Assembly: GCF_007725405.1 (NCBI RefSeq)
Contig: NZ_CP042163.1
Location: forward strand, 2,976,001 to 3,040,000
DNA length: 64,000 nt
Direction of reading: 5' to 3'
From: Shouchella miscanthi
GTDB taxonomy: Bacteria; Bacillota; Bacilli; Bacillales; Bacillaceae_D
Shown here: positions 26,703 to 37,633 of the stretch, one piece after another
Layout of the letters: every line of letters begins with the position of its first letter
Position numbering within the stretch: the stretch's first letter is position 1
Notes under the pieces: generated by a model
The model's input: only the letters and a program-made list of their open reading frames with translations
Databases searched by the model: none
What the model was told of the DNA's origin: nothing
Translations under genes and position numbers: made by a program

Positions 26703-28312
26703 CTTAACTTAAATCGATCTCCTAATACCTTCCCTGCTAAGTGAGAGCGAATGCTTAAATAAAAGTAAACAACGACACCTGCGCCAACACTAATAAATAA
26801 CGGTACCGCCACACCTATCCGGCTAACATCTCCTAGCCAGATTTTCATGCCTTCCCAAATTAATCCTACAGCCATCATCATCATTCCTGTAAAAACGGCA
26901 ATGAGAATCGTTCTTCTAAAAATAATCGTATAATCAAAGTTCGCATGTCTTCCGATTGCATAAATGTTAAGGGCTAAGGCGACACCAAATCCGATGTAGG
27001 TTGTCCAAATGGCACCATAAGCGCCAAACCATAAAATAAAGACATAGGTGAATCCTAATTTTAAAAGTAAGCCAATCACAAGGCTTAACACGGCATTTTT
27101 TTGACGATTCATTCCTTGTAAGACCGCTCCTGTTACACCGTATACAGCAAAAAGAATGGTTACAGGTGAATAATAGCGCAACGTTTCAACACCAAGTAAG
27201 AAGTTTTCGTTGGCACCGAATAAAAGGTAGTAAATCGGCTCTGCAAGGATAAACATCCCAAATGATGCTGGAATGGTAATAAATAAAATCACTTGATACG
27301 TCTGAGTAATATAGGTTTGTAAAACAGTTTGATCCCCAGACGTGTATGCTCTTGTGATCGTTGGCACGAGTGTGATCGACAACGCTGTTGCGAGCGCCAT
27401 CGGAATAAGAACGATCTTATGAGCCATCCCCGTCAAGATCCCTATATAATCTTTTGCTTGATCGCCTTCCCCTATACGATGCATGGCACCTTCAATCGTA
27501 TACACATCAATCATTTGAAAAAGTGGAATCGATAAACCAACAAAAGAAAGCGGCAACGCATACGAAATAAGCTCTTTGTACATTTTAGGAAGTGGCTGCC
27601 GTGATGAAGTTGGCTGCCGTGTTTCTTCCACTTTTTTTAAAATATAGGCACGCTGCCCGCGATAATACCAAATGAGAACGCCGAGCCCTCCAAAAGCACC
27701 AATAAATGCACCTAATGTAGCAAATCCAACAGCAAGGGGCATATTGCCGCTCCCCAGATTCATAATGACAAAGGCGGCAGCTAAAATAAATACGATTCGA
27801 ATAATCTGCTCAATTACTTGGGAGACAGATGTTGGCACCATCTGTTGAAATCCTTGCATATAGCCTCTAATCAGAGACATAACAGGAATGACAAGTAATG
27901 CGAAGCTAACCATGCGAATGACGAACACAACGTCATCAAACACGTATTGTTCCGTTTTACTCGGTGTATAACCAACCTTCGCCAACAACGGGGCTCCTAA
28001 AAATAAAATCCAAAACGCAATAAAGCCCATTAACAACATGAGCGGTATACCTGATTTAAATAAACGATGGGCAGTATGGTAATCACCTAAAGCGTGATAC
28101 TTTGACACATACTTTGACAAAGCTACCGGCACACCCATTGTAGCAAGCGCAATCATAATTCCATATGGCATATAGCCCATTTGGTAGAGAGCAAGCCCTT
28201 GTTCACCAACGAGAGGTGCAAAAGGAATAATATAAAGAAATCCTATAATTTTAGAAATGAGTGTTGCAAGGGTTAGCGCCTTTGTTCCTTGCATTAATTT
28301 TGACCCAGCCAT
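26699..28312 (-). CDS. murJ: Lipid II flippase MurJ (YtgP), MOP superfamily
   Basis: 537-residue polytopic membrane protein with about 14 helices, polysaccharide-transporter/MurJ family. In B. subtilis YtgP is the MurJ orthologue (partly redundant with Amj) that carries lipid II across the membrane. The N-terminal KLMQGTKALTLATLISKIIGF and the IPMALATALSITLVPTITRA helix are typical of the family. The start ATG 28312 has GGGGGAAG. It ends at its own terminator before the two SEDS genes, which use its substrate. Confidence 0.9.
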   Translation of the reverse strand: MAGSKLMQGTKALTLATLISKIIGFLYIIPFAPLVGEQGLALYQMGYMPYGIMIALATMGVPVALSKYVSKYHALGDYHTAHRLFKSGIPLMLLMGFIAFWILFLGAPLLAKVGYTPSKTEQYVFDDVVFVIRMVSFALLVIPVMSLIRGYMQGFQQMVPTSVSQVIEQIIRIVFILAAAFVIMNLGSGNMPLAVGFATLGAFIGAFGGLGVLIWYYRGQRAYILKKVEETRQPTSSRQPLPKMYKELISYALPLSFVGLSIPLFQMIDVYTIEGAMHRIGEGDQAKDYIGILTGMAHKIVLIPMALATALSITLVPTITRAYTSGDQTVLQTYITQTYQVILFITIPASFGMFILAEPIYYLLFGANENFLLGVETLRYYSPVTILFAVYGVTGAVLQGMNRQKNAVLSLVIGLLLKLGFTYVFILWFGAYGAIWTTYIGFGVALALNIYAIGRHANFDYTIIFRRTILIAVFTGMMMMAVGLIWEGMKIWLGDVSRIGVAVPLFISVGAGVVVYFYLSIRSHLAGKVLGDRFKLR

Positions 28313-28418
28313 GACTTCCCCCGTTCAAGCAAAAAAAGACTTCTTTCGCATTTTAGCATAGTTTGTCATCGATTGCCTTATCTAAACAAACGGACAAAAA
28401 GAATTCACTTTTATCAAA

Positions 28419-28456
28419 TGAAAAAACTCGTTTGTTCGCTGGGAACAAACGAGTGG
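28419..28456 (-). terminator. Terminator of the SMP-30 gene
   Basis: 12-bp perfect arms ACTCGTTTGTTC (28426-28437) and GAACAAACGAGT (28443-28454); minus-strand tail TTTTTTC. Confidence 0.92.
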
Positions 28457-28465
28457 ATTGTTTCA

Positions 28466-29335
28466 TTACAAACCACTTCTTTTTCCTTTATAAGAAATGG
28501 ATGCCGTTCCTTTACAGTCAAGGGTTGCACAGAATAAATTTCCACTTTTCTCTTCTCCGTCTTTTGAAGCAGTTGTGATAAAGAGGGTTTGGTAATTTGT
28601 ACCACCAAACACACAGGAAGTCGTATTTGAAGCAGGTACGGTTATTTTTTCTGATACGTTGCCTGTTTCAGGGTCAACTCGAATCACAGCACCGGCTCCC
28701 CATAATGCAACCCACAGCTTCCCTTCACTATCAATGGTCATCCCGTCTGGTGCTCCACCGTATTCGTCATAATGAATCGGTACAGTGCCAACTCTTGTTA
28801 TCTTTCTCGTATCGTCTGGGTCGTAGCTAAAAACAGCTGTCTCACTCGTCACGGTTTCATTATGGTAAAACAAATGCTTTTGCTCATCCCACGCCATCCC
28901 ATTAGAAATCGTTAAGCCATCACGTTTTTCTTCAATCGCTTCATTTTCATCGAAAACGACTAATTTTCCGATCGTGGACTGCCCATCAAATGCCATTGTC
29001 CCTGCCCAAAGACGCCCGCTTGGATCACATTTTGCATCGTTAAACCGAACGGTTTCTTCATTCAGCCTCATATGAGGGGTTAAGCGATCCCGATAATAGC
29101 TGTAAAGCCCATCCCTCATTGCCAGTAATAAGCCACCTTGCTCTTTTTTCACAACGGCAGTGACATGTTGTGCAAAAGGCAACGTCTCTGTAGTGTCATG
29201 TTTATGGTCATAGGCATGTAATTTATAGCCTTCAATATCAACCCATAATAATCGTTGCTCTTGATCATCCCAAAAAGGACCTTCTCCTAAACGCGCTTTG
29301 CCGTTCCATACTCGTTTCGCTTCTATCGTTTTCAT
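28466..29335 (-). CDS. SMP-30/gluconolactonase family protein
   Basis: 289-residue six-bladed beta-propeller lactonase family member. Metal-site parts seen: LGEGPFWDD with Glu near residue 18, [25 protein letters not shown] and [20 protein letters not shown] (Asp ligand). Family enzymes hydrolyse sugar lactones such as gluconolactone or L-arabinonolactone; the substrate here is not determinable. Its ATG overlaps the stop of the YjbQ gene (ATGA), so the two are translationally coupled. Confidence 0.85.
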   Translation of the reverse strand: MKTIEAKRVWNGKARLGEGPFWDDQEQRLLWVDIEGYKLHAYDHKHDTTETLPFAQHVTAVVKKEQGGLLLAMRDGLYSYYRDRLTPHMRLNEETVRFNDAKCDPSGRLWAGTMAFDGQSTIGKLVVFDENEAIEEKRDGLTISNGMAWDEQKHLFYHNETVTSETAVFSYDPDDTRKITRVGTVPIHYDEYGGAPDGMTIDSEGKLWVALWGAGAVIRVDPETGNVSEKITVPASNTTSCVFGGTNYQTLFITTASKDGEEKSGNLFCATLDCKGTASISYKGKRSGL

Positions 29336-29733
29336 GCTTGAACTCCTTTCACAACAAATGATCGGTTGCGTCGAGGTCCATCAAACTCGCAGAAATAAAT
29401 GCCTTGCCATGTTCCTAACACAAGTTTACCATTTGATACGAGTATAGTTTGAGAAGGACCCACTGTTGACGTTTTTAAGTGCGCCGCCGTGTTGCCTTCC
29501 ATATGTAGGTCTTGTTGATGCTCCCAAGGGTACACTTCGTCAAGACGCCGTAAAAAATCAGTCACAACATCGGGATCAGCATTTTCATTTACAGTAATAC
29601 CCGCAGTTGTATGAAGGGATTGAACAATAACAAACCCTTCTTTTATTCCATTTTCTTGAATTACTTGTTTAACATCAGATGTAATATCAATCATAGCACT
29701 ATGTGTTTCCGTATGAATTGTAAAAGTCTTCAT
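29332..29733 (-). CDS. YjbQ/UPF0047 family protein
   Basis: 133 residues starting at ATG 29733 with SD AGAAGGAG; the frame is open 66 bases further upstream but without an SD. Family signature [16 protein letters not shown] and [20 protein letters not shown]. The family is often annotated 'secondary thiamine-phosphate synthase' for weak activity in E. coli YjbQ; the real role is unresolved. It is the upstream partner of the SMP-30 gene. Confidence 0.88.
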   Translation of the reverse strand: MKTFTIHTETHSAMIDITSDVKQVIQENGIKEGFVIVQSLHTTAGITVNENADPDVVTDFLRRLDEVYPWEHQQDLHMEGNTAAHLKTSTVGPSQTILVSNGKLVLGTWQGIYFCEFDGPRRNRSFVVKGVQA

Positions 29734-29948
29734 TGAATAACTCCTTCTACTATGTGACTTCTGTTCTTCTACCCTATTAAAAGTAACTATAATCGTCATG
29801 TGTGGGATGTATGTGTGTCAAGTAAGCATTACTGTACCAAAAAATGCACCTCTTCCTTAAAACGATTTTGGAAGCCAGAGTCCCTTGTTCTGACTCCGTT
29901 TGATTCCAGCAATCGTATGGAAGCGGTGCAGCTTGTTCTACAGTAAGG

Positions 29949-31136
29949 CTAGATTTCATTTTCAATCAAGTAATGATTTGTTAGTGCTAAAAATAGAGAC
30001 GCTATATGGTTTAATGCATGCTCATCAAAGTCAAAGCGGGGATGATGATGAGGAAATTGGGTGTACGCCTCCTCTGTACGTGCACCTACATGAAAGAAAG
30101 CGCCTGGCTTTTTTGTTAAATAATACGCAAAATCCTCTCCTCCTAGAATAGGTGGAGCCATCATAGCACTATTTTCTCCTAAAACATCTGTTACTAGCTG
30201 ACGAACGATGTCGCTTTCTTTTTCACTATTAACAAGTGTCGGATAACCATTTAGATAGTCAACATCTGTCGTGACGTGAGTACTTTGTTCTTTCCCTTTC
30301 ACAATTGCTCGAAGCTCGTCTTCAACCTTTTGGCGAACCCCAGCATCAAACGTACGAACCGTTCCTTCAATCGTTGCTGTATCTGCAATGACATTAAAGG
30401 CTGTGCCCGCTTGAAAGACGCCTACTGTTACAACAGCTGGAGCCATTGGATCAACTCTTCTACTCACAATTGTCTGCAATTCGTTCACAAGCTGACTACC
30501 GACAACAATGGAATCGAGAGTCGTATGGGGTTGCGCCCCATGCCCACCTTTTCCTTGTATATGTATACGAAATTTATCTACCGCTGCCATAACCGCTCCT
30601 GGGGTACAGCTTACTTTTCCAAGAGGTAAGTGACTTGATACATGCGCACCAAAGATAACATCAACATCGTCTAAACAGCCATCTGCGATCATTTCTTTCG
30701 CTCCACCAGGAGGAAGCTCTTCCGCATGTTGAAAAATGAGCACTATCGTACCTGCTAATTGTTCAACTTGATCTTTCATGATCGCTGCAAACCCGAGTAA
30801 CGCAGCCGTATGTCCATCGTGCCCACAAGCATGCATCTTTCCAGGTACTTTCGAGGCGTACGACACATCGTTTTCTTCATCAATAGGAAGTGCATCAAAA
30901 TCGGCACGGAACGCAATTGTTTTTCCTGGTTTGACTCCTTTTATACGCGCCACAATACCGCGTCCACCTACACCAGTGGTTATATCCGTAATGCCTAATT
31001 TTCGTAACTGCTTTTCTATGTATAAGGGTGTTTCTACTTCTTCGAACGATAATTCCGGATGCTCGTGTAGATGTCTGCGCCACATGACCATTTGCTCGTG
31101 AATGTGTTCTACTTTCTGTTTTGTTTCTAACGCCAT
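29949..31136 (-). CDS. M20 family amidohydrolase (N-acyl-amino-acid / hippurate hydrolase type)
   Basis: Zinc aminoacylase/carboxypeptidase family, 395 residues. Metal motifs HACGHDGHTAALLG and QHAEELPPGGAKEMI, plus the dimerisation domain (KGKGGHGAQPH). ATG 31136 is favoured over ATG 31145, because GAGAGG is 9 nt upstream of it while it would abut the other. It is probably cytoplasmic, removing N-acyl groups from amino acids or related amides. It is divergent from ytfP. Confidence 0.88.
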   Translation of the reverse strand: MALETKQKVEHIHEQMVMWRRHLHEHPELSFEEVETPLYIEKQLRKLGITDITTGVGGRGIVARIKGVKPGKTIAFRADFDALPIDEENDVSYASKVPGKMHACGHDGHTAALLGFAAIMKDQVEQLAGTIVLIFQHAEELPPGGAKEMIADGCLDDVDVIFGAHVSSHLPLGKVSCTPGAVMAAVDKFRIHIQGKGGHGAQPHTTLDSIVVGSQLVNELQTIVSRRVDPMAPAVVTVGVFQAGTAFNVIADTATIEGTVRTFDAGVRQKVEDELRAIVKGKEQSTHVTTDVDYLNGYPTLVNSEKESDIVRQLVTDVLGENSAMMAPPILGGEDFAYYLTKKPGAFFHVGARTEEAYTQFPHHHPRFDFDEHALNHIASLFLALTNHYLIENEI

Positions 31137-31272
31137 ATTTATCATCCTCTCTTCGTACTAAAAGAAACGTTCGCTCTTTTTCTTCTTTTTCCTGCAACAT
31201 TTTCGTGCTTTTGTTTTGCGATAGAATGTGTACAATAGAAAGAGATCGTTAAAACGTTAGGTGGAAAAATAG

Positions 31273-32535
31273 ATGTACGATGTTGTAATCATTGGTGGAG
31301 GCCCTTCCGGCTTAATGGCAGCTGTTGCGGCTGCTGAAAATGGAGCGAAGGTGCTTTTACTTGATAAAGGTACGAAACTAGGAAGAAAGCTAGCTATATC
31401 AGGTGGAGGACGTTGTAATGTCACAAACCGCATGGAACGAAAGCAATTAATTGAACATATCCCTGGAAATGGACGATTTATGCATAGTCCTTTTTCGGTT
31501 TTTGATAACGAAAATATTATTACATTCTTTGAAGACCTAGGCATTCAATTAAAAGAAGAAGATCGTGGCCGAATGTTTCCTGTAAGTGATAAAGCGCAAA
31601 CAGTCGTTGATACATTATTGAATCGGATTCGAGCATTAAAAGTCGACATTCGCACAAATACAGAAGTAAAGGACATTCATTTTGAAGACGAAAGTCCTCA
31701 TAAGATTCTTTTAAAAGATGAGACCACCATCTTCACAAAAGCCATCATAATTGCTACTGGCGGAAAGTCCGTTCCCCATACTGGAAGTAATGGAAGTGGC
31801 TATCCGTGGGCGAAAAAAGCAGGGCATACGATAACTGAGCTTTACCCTACGGAAGTTCCCATTACGATTGGTCAACCGTTCATTACAAATAAAGATTTAC
31901 AAGGGTTGTCCCTACGAGAAATTGAACTAACGGTGACTGCACCAAACGGAAAGAAAATTAAAACCCATGAAGGGGACATGATTTTCACACATTTTGGTAT
32001 TTCAGGTCCAGCAGCACTGCGTTGTAGCCAATATGTCGTAAAAGCATTGAAAAAGTTTGAGGCACAATGGATTCCAATGCATATTCAAATATTTCCTGGT
32101 TCTACCCATGAAGATCTTTTCCAACAATTGGTGAAATTAGTTAAAGCTGAACCAAAAAAAGCGTTAAAAACGGTGTTAAAAGGGTTTGCTCCTGAACGTT
32201 TATTGACGTTTCTCTATAAAGACTTACACATTGACGAGCAAGAAGTATGTGCCAATACATCCCACGATACGTTGCGCAAGCTGGCTCAGACGCTAACAGC
32301 GTTTCCATTAAAAGCAAACGGAACCCTCTCCATTGAAAAAGCATTTGTTACAGGTGGTGGCGTAAGCGTAAAAGAAATTGAGCCAAAAACGATGCAATCA
32401 CGCAAAACAAAAGGGCTTTATTTTTGCGGTGAAGTTCTTGATATTCATGGCTATACAGGTGGATATAATATTACGTGTGCCTTTTCTACTGGTTACACAG
32501 CAGGAGCTGGGGCTGCGCTTCAAACGAAAGATTAA
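31273..32535 (+). CDS. ytfP: YtfP, HI0933/BaiN-type flavoprotein oxidoreductase
   Basis: 420-residue FAD-dependent protein. The Rossmann motif [14 protein letters not shown] lies at 4-17; family signature [16 protein letters not shown] follows, and at the C-terminus [24 protein letters not shown]. Physiological substrate unknown for the family outside bile-acid reductases. SD AGGTGG. The same length and location upstream of leuS (convergent) as in B. subtilis. Confidence 0.9.
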   Translation: MYDVVIIGGGPSGLMAAVAAAENGAKVLLLDKGTKLGRKLAISGGGRCNVTNRMERKQLIEHIPGNGRFMHSPFSVFDNENIITFFEDLGIQLKEEDRGRMFPVSDKAQTVVDTLLNRIRALKVDIRTNTEVKDIHFEDESPHKILLKDETTIFTKAIIIATGGKSVPHTGSNGSGYPWAKKAGHTITELYPTEVPITIGQPFITNKDLQGLSLREIELTVTAPNGKKIKTHEGDMIFTHFGISGPAALRCSQYVVKALKKFEAQWIPMHIQIFPGSTHEDLFQQLVKLVKAEPKKALKTVLKGFAPERLLTFLYKDLHIDEQEVCANTSHDTLRKLAQTLTAFPLKANGTLSIEKAFVTGGGVSVKEIEPKTMQSRKTKGLYFCGEVLDIHGYTGGYNITCAFSTGYTAGAGAALQTKD

Positions 32536-32570
32536 AAAACAGGATGCCAAATTGGCATCCTGTTTTTGTA
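32533..32570. terminator. Bidirectional terminator, ytfP / leuS
   Basis: ACAGGATGCC-AAATT-GGCATCCTGT (32539-32563) with A6 and T5 flanks. Confidence 0.92.
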
Positions 32571-34985
32571 TTACCCTACAACAATATTTACTAGCTTTCC
32601 AGGAACAGCGATGATTTTACGAATGGTTTTGTCTCCAATCGCTTCTTGCACTTTATCATCTGCTTTCGCAGCTGCCTCTAGTTCGTCTTTTGATGCAGTC
32701 TTCGCGACAATTAACTTCGCTTTGACTTTGCCATTAATCTGGACGACGACTTCAATCTCATTTTCGACTAGAAGTGTCTCATCATACGTTGGCCATGCAG
32801 CATAAGCAATGGATTCATCATACCCCAGCTTCTGCCAAATTTCTTCGGCGATATGAGGGGCGATTGGTGAAAGTAACTTCACAAATCCTTCTGCCATCTC
32901 TTTTGGCAACACCTCTTGTTTGTTTGCTTCATTAACGAATACCATTAGCTGTGAAATGCCTGTGTTAAAACGAATTTCAGTAAAGTCTTCGGTTACTTTT
33001 TTCACCGTTTGATGATACGTTCGTATGAGCACATCTGTCGCGTCGGCTTCTTGCACTTTTTCGTTTAATTTGCCTGTTTCTTCGTTTACAATTAGTCGCC
33101 ACACACGCTCTAAGAAACGTCTGGATCCATCAAGTCCATTTGTTGACCAAGCAACAGACGCATCAAGTGGTCCCATAAACATCTCATACAAACGAAGGGT
33201 ATCAGCACCGTGACTAGCAAGAATATCGTCAGGATTGACGACGTTCCCTTTTGATTTACTCATCTTCTCATTATTGTCGCCCAGGATCATACCTTGGTTA
33301 AAGAGTTTTTGGAATGGCTCTTTCGTCGGTACAACGCCAATATCATATAGAAATTTATGCCAAAATCGTGCATAAAGAAGATGAAGGACGGCATGTTCCA
33401 CACCACCGATGTAAATGTCAACTGGTAGCCACGCTTTTGCTTTCTCAGGATCAACAAGCACGTCTTCATTAGTAGGATCAATATAGCGTAAGTAATACCA
33501 GCAGCTACCAGCCCATTGTGGCATCGTGTTTGTCTCACGACGGCCTTTCATACCTGTTTTTGGATCGGTTACCTCTAACCACTCTGTTGCATTTGCAAGC
33601 GGCGATTCTCCTGTACCTGAGGGTTTAATTTCATCTAGTTCTGGCAACATGAGCGGTAGCTCACTTTCGTCCACCGTCGACATGGATCCATCTTCCCAAT
33701 GGATAATAGGAATTGGCTCACCCCAATAACGCTGTCTGCTAAATAGCCAATCGCGTAGGCGGTACGTAATTTTCTTCGTCCCTGCTCCTTTTTCTTCAAG
33801 CCAAGTTATCATCTTAGCAATCCCATCGGCTTTATTCATACCGTTTAAGAAATCAGAGTTTACATGCTCTCCATCACCTGTGTACGCTTCTTTCGAGACG
33901 TCTCCACCAGCAACCACTTCTTTAATCGGTAGGTCAAACGTTGTTGCAAACTCATGATCACGCTCATCATGACCAGGAACCGCCATAACAGCACCCGTAC
34001 CATAGCTTATAAGCACGTAGTCCGCAATCCAGACAGGAATTTCTTCACCATTAACTGGATTAATCGCATACGCACCAGTAAATGCGCCTGTCTTTTCTTT
34101 TGCTAAATCCGTACGTTCTAAGTCACTTTTCAGTGAAACTTGTTTCTTGTATGTCTCTACTGCATCCTTTTGCTCACTCGTTGTAATCTGATCAACAAGT
34201 TTATGCTCCGGTGCAAGAACCATGTATGTTGCGCCAAAAAGCGTATCAGGTCGCGTGGTAAATACACGCACTTCTTCACCTTTAATCTTGAATGCCACTT
34301 CTGCACCTTCTGATTTACCAATCCAGTTGCGCTGCATGTCTTTCAAACTTTCAGGCCAATCAAGTTCTTCTAAATCCTCAAGCAAGCGATCGGCATATTC
34401 CGTAATACGAAGTACCCACTGCTTCATTGGACGTCGCTCAACTGGGTGCCCCCCACGTTCACTTACGCCATCAACGATTTCTTCGTTTGCTAGTACCGTT
34501 CCAAGAGCCGGACACCAGTTTACAGCGACTTCATCCACATAAGCGAGGCCTTTTTCATACAGTTTAATAAAGATCCACTGAGTCCACTTATAATAGTCAG
34601 CATCTGTCGTGCTAATTTCACGATCCCAATCATAGGAAAACCCAAGTTCTTGGATTTGTCGCTTAAAAGTTTCAATGTTTTCTTTTGTGAAAATCGCTGG
34701 ATGATTTCCTGTATCAAGCGCATATTGCTCTGCTGGCAGACCAAACGCATCCCACCCCATTGGGTGTAAAACGTTATACCCTTGCATTCTTTTCATACGC
34801 GCCAAAATATCTGTTGCCGTGTACCCTTCTGGATGTCCTACATGCAGCCCTGAACCTGATGGGTATGGAAACATGTCAAGGGCATAAAAATTTGGTTTAT
34901 TCTGATCTTCTGTCGTTTTAAACGTTTTATGGTCGTGCCAAAACGTCCGCCATTTCTTTTCGATTTGTTGATGTGAAAATGACAT
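32571..34985 (-). CDS. leuS: Leucyl-tRNA synthetase
   Basis: Class I aminoacyl-tRNA synthetase, 804 residues, the same as in B. subtilis. HIGH-type motif HVGH (48-51) and KMSKSKGN near residue 575 are visible; the CP1 editing region ([28 protein letters not shown]) is intact. The start ATG 34985 has AAAGGAGG; upstream frame to 35105 lies within the T-box leader and is not translated. Expression is set by that T-box. Confidence 0.97.
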   Translation of the reverse strand: MSFSHQQIEKKWRTFWHDHKTFKTTEDQNKPNFYALDMFPYPSGSGLHVGHPEGYTATDILARMKRMQGYNVLHPMGWDAFGLPAEQYALDTGNHPAIFTKENIETFKRQIQELGFSYDWDREISTTDADYYKWTQWIFIKLYEKGLAYVDEVAVNWCPALGTVLANEEIVDGVSERGGHPVERRPMKQWVLRITEYADRLLEDLEELDWPESLKDMQRNWIGKSEGAEVAFKIKGEEVRVFTTRPDTLFGATYMVLAPEHKLVDQITTSEQKDAVETYKKQVSLKSDLERTDLAKEKTGAFTGAYAINPVNGEEIPVWIADYVLISYGTGAVMAVPGHDERDHEFATTFDLPIKEVVAGGDVSKEAYTGDGEHVNSDFLNGMNKADGIAKMITWLEEKGAGTKKITYRLRDWLFSRQRYWGEPIPIIHWEDGSMSTVDESELPLMLPELDEIKPSGTGESPLANATEWLEVTDPKTGMKGRRETNTMPQWAGSCWYYLRYIDPTNEDVLVDPEKAKAWLPVDIYIGGVEHAVLHLLYARFWHKFLYDIGVVPTKEPFQKLFNQGMILGDNNEKMSKSKGNVVNPDDILASHGADTLRLYEMFMGPLDASVAWSTNGLDGSRRFLERVWRLIVNEETGKLNEKVQEADATDVLIRTYHQTVKKVTEDFTEIRFNTGISQLMVFVNEANKQEVLPKEMAEGFVKLLSPIAPHIAEEIWQKLGYDESIAYAAWPTYDETLLVENEIEVVVQINGKVKAKLIVAKTASKDELEAAAKADDKVQEAIGDKTIRKIIAVPGKLVNIVVG

Positions 34986-35019
34986 TGCGATTCCTCCTTT
35001 TTCCATGTCGATAAAACAC

Positions 35020-35250
35020 AAAAAGCCCCCATCCCTGTCAAAGGGACGAGAGCTGTTATATCCCGCGGTACCACCCAGTTTATTAAGCACTTGCTGCTTA
35101 ATCACTTACACATAACGGTGTGTTCCGTTAAGAACTACTCTATGTTCATTCTTAATCACTAAAAGGCGAGTTCGCTACGCTATCTGACTGACTTGCACCT
35201 ACCGTCAGTTCTCTTCTGTCCAAGCGCTCACTACTACTCCTTTATGGCTG
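35020..35250 (-). promoter_or_regulatory. T-box leader riboswitch of leuS
   Basis: The minus strand contains the T-box sequence GGTGGTACCGCG (35076-35064), followed by a 13-bp G-U-containing terminator stem (arms 35054-35042 and 35036-35024) and TTTTTG. Upstream, CTGACGG...GGTGCAAGTCAG forms the stem I apex. In the likely specifier loop GCGAACTCG, the codon CTC (35170-35168) would pair with tRNA-Leu(GAG). Uncharged tRNA favours the antiterminator. Confidence 0.95.
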
Positions 35251-35329
35251 TGTTATCATTATCGATTATTATCGTCATTGTATGCAAAGTTATGCCCAAT
35301 GTCAAGCAGGCATATACCTATTTTCCCTA

Positions 35330-36529
35330 TCATGAAGCGGATTGCTTTAGTTTCTCTTCTTTTTGCAAAGGTCGATCATATAGCCGAACGAGTGGTAATG
35401 ATAGCAACAAGAGTCCACTAATGATAAAAAATAAGAGTTCGATTGAATAAAAGTCAACGATTAAGCCGCCTAGAAGAGGTCCAATCATTCTTCCACCAGT
35501 TGAAATGCTGTTGACAATGCCTTGATAAGATCCTTCTCTTCCTTTCGGTGAAAGCTGATTGGCAATTGTTGGTACCGCTGGCCAAACAAACATTTCCCCG
35601 ATCGTTAAGATAAGCATCGCCACTAAAAACATGGAAAACACACTTGCTTGAGTTAACACGATATACGACAATGCAAAGATAATAATGCCTGCTGTCATTT
35701 GCCCTTTAATACTTAAGCGGAACCTCCGAATAACAAGGGCAATAAGTGGTTGAGCAAAGACAATAAGTAAGCCATTTATTGTCCACAGTACGCTGTAAAG
35801 CGGAAGTGCAATGCCTAGGTCTTGAATATGAACTGACACGTTCGCTTGCCACTGTGTATAACCAAGCCAAGAAATAAAGAATGCACCACAGACAATAATA
35901 AGTGCATGCAAGCGGTATTGTCTCTTAAATGGAACTTTATGAGAAATAGAAAGACTAGAGTCAGCAGTCCGACCAAGTTGTCCACCCCAGTGGCGAAAGA
36001 AATAGGCGATAAATCCAAGCATAAACACATGCACTGCCGCATTGGCAATAAACACGTCCGTTAGACGAACAAGTGTGACAATCCCAATTAATGCAGTCCC
36101 TAGAGAAACGCCGACATTTTGAGCGACATAGATGGCGTTAAATGGTCGTCTTCCTCCATCTGGCCATAAACTTCCGGCTAATGCATACATAGCTGGCGCC
36201 ATCATCCCAGATCCAAAACCCATACATGCTAAAAATAAGCCATATAGCGTATACGTTTCAAAAAAGAACGCAAGTAAAACGGAAGCACTTGCGGATGTCG
36301 ATGCTCCTATTAAAATCGTTCGATACGCACCTAATTTATCAAAAAGTCTACCACCAATTAGACTACCTAACACCCCGGCACCAGCATTAATCATTAACAC
36401 GATGCCGGATGCCGTTAACGTTTGTCCGAGCACTTGCGTCATAATAACAGCGTTTAAAGGCCATAAAAAAGACGCACCTGTAATATTAATTGCCGTCGCA
36501 ATAATTAAAATCCATATAGATTTAGGCAT
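35330..36529 (-). CDS. yttB: YttB, MFS transporter
   Basis: 399-residue major facilitator with 12 predicted helices and the loop 2-3 motif GGRLFDKLGAYR. Family drug/efflux-type; no substrate can be assigned. It lies upstream of leuS on the same strand with no terminator between them, so read-through reaches the T-box. Synteny and length match B. subtilis yttB. SD GGAGGCAGG before ATG 36529. Confidence 0.85.
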   Translation of the reverse strand: MPKSIWILIIATAINITGASFLWPLNAVIMTQVLGQTLTASGIVLMINAGAGVLGSLIGGRLFDKLGAYRTILIGASTSASASVLLAFFFETYTLYGLFLACMGFGSGMMAPAMYALAGSLWPDGGRRPFNAIYVAQNVGVSLGTALIGIVTLVRLTDVFIANAAVHVFMLGFIAYFFRHWGGQLGRTADSSLSISHKVPFKRQYRLHALIIVCGAFFISWLGYTQWQANVSVHIQDLGIALPLYSVLWTINGLLIVFAQPLIALVIRRFRLSIKGQMTAGIIIFALSYIVLTQASVFSMFLVAMLILTIGEMFVWPAVPTIANQLSPKGREGSYQGIVNSISTGGRMIGPLLGGLIVDFYSIELLFFIISGLLLLSLPLVRLYDRPLQKEEKLKQSAS

Positions 36530-36682
36530 AAACCTGCCTCCTTTAGCGTTACAAAACCCTCACCAGTTTAGAAGAAATCAACCCATTTAGCAATAGTATT
36601 AGCTCTTTAAAAAGAAGGAGAAGACTTCTAATGAAAGAGATGATACACTAATCTTATTCTTTAAAAGGCAATGGTGGTTCAC

Positions 36683-37633
36683 ATGTTCAATAGGTTAAAC
36701 AACAACCAAAACGCAAAACCTTATTATACGTGGAATGATCATCTGAAAGATCATTTCGGCTCAAAGGTAATGAAGATCTCCCTTGATGCCGGTTTTGATT
36801 GTCCAAATCGTGACGGCAGTGTTGCTTATGGTGGCTGTACGTTTTGTAGTCAACGAGGTTCCGGCGATTTTGCTGGTGATCGAAAAGATGATTTAATCAC
36901 TCAATTCCATTCTCAAAGAGAGAAAATGGCGCGAAAATGGAAAACAGACAAATACATTGGCTATTTTCAAGCCTATTCCAATACATATGCCCCTGTTGAA
37001 ACGCTACGTTCGTATTTTGAAACGATTTTAAAACAAGAAGGCGTCGTGGGGTTATCCATTGCCACTAGACCAGATTGCTTACCAGAAGAAGTCATTGACT
37101 ATTTAGCTGAACTACATGAACGCACCTATTTATGGGTTGAGTTAGGACTGCAAACGGTTCACGAAAGAACGGCACAGCTTATTAATCGTGCTCATGACTA
37201 TGACTGCTATAAAGAAGGCGTTGCGAAGCTCCGAGCACGCGGCATTCGCGTTTGCGCTCATATTATTAATGGATTACCCCTTGAAACAGAGAACATGATG
37301 CTAGACACAGCAAAAGAAGTGGCCAAGCTCGATGTACAAGGAATTAAAATACATTTGCTTCATCTTCTCAAAAAAACGCCGATGGTCAAACAATTCGAAA
37401 AGGGTTATGTTGACCTACTGGATCAAGAGCGCTATACAAAGATTGTTGTCGATCAACTTGAAGTGCTCCCACCAACAATGATGATCCATCGGTTAACAGG
37501 TGATGGCCCAGCTGATATTCTCATAGGTCCTATGTGGAGTACGAATAAATGGTCTGTTCTGAACGGTATTGAAGCAGAGTTTCAAAAGCGTAATAGTTGG
37601 CAAGGAAAGCTTTACGAAGGAGTTACACCATGA
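36683..37633 (+). CDS. ytqA: YtqA, TIGR01212-type radical SAM protein
   Basis: Elp3-like radical SAM protein of 316 residues. The cluster cysteines are C40, C52 and C55 (FDCPNRDGS...GGCTFC). The SAM/TIM barrel is evident (GLSIATRPDCLPEEV, WVELGLQTVHERTA). ATG 36683 is preferred because GGTGG is 5 nt upstream, although ATG 36671 is in frame. It overlaps ytqB by ATGA. The reaction is unknown; the adjacent methyltransferase suggests joint RNA or cofactor modification (inference). Confidence 0.88.
   Translation: MFNRLNNNQNAKPYYTWNDHLKDHFGSKVMKISLDAGFDCPNRDGSVAYGGCTFCSQRGSGDFAGDRKDDLITQFHSQREKMARKWKTDKYIGYFQAYSNTYAPVETLRSYFETILKQEGVVGLSIATRPDCLPEEVIDYLAELHERTYLWVELGLQTVHERTAQLINRAHDYDCYKEGVAKLRARGIRVCAHIINGLPLETENMMLDTAKEVAKLDVQGIKIHLLHLLKKTPMVKQFEKGYVDLLDQERYTKIVVDQLEVLPPTMMIHRLTGDGPADILIGPMWSTNKWSVLNGIEAEFQKRNSWQGKLYEGVTP

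Noticed and set aside
29777-29965. 62-codon minus-strand frame after the M20 gene
   Set aside because: It starts inside the end of the amidohydrolase gene, has no SD and no recognisable features; region is more likely the promoter area of the YjbQ-SMP-30 unit.
30778-31101. 107-codon plus-strand frame opposite the amidohydrolase
   Set aside because: Antisense shadow without SD.
36132-36590. 152-codon plus-strand frame antisense to yttB
   Set aside because: Shadow of a membrane protein gene; no SD, Pro/Ile-rich translation without family resemblance.
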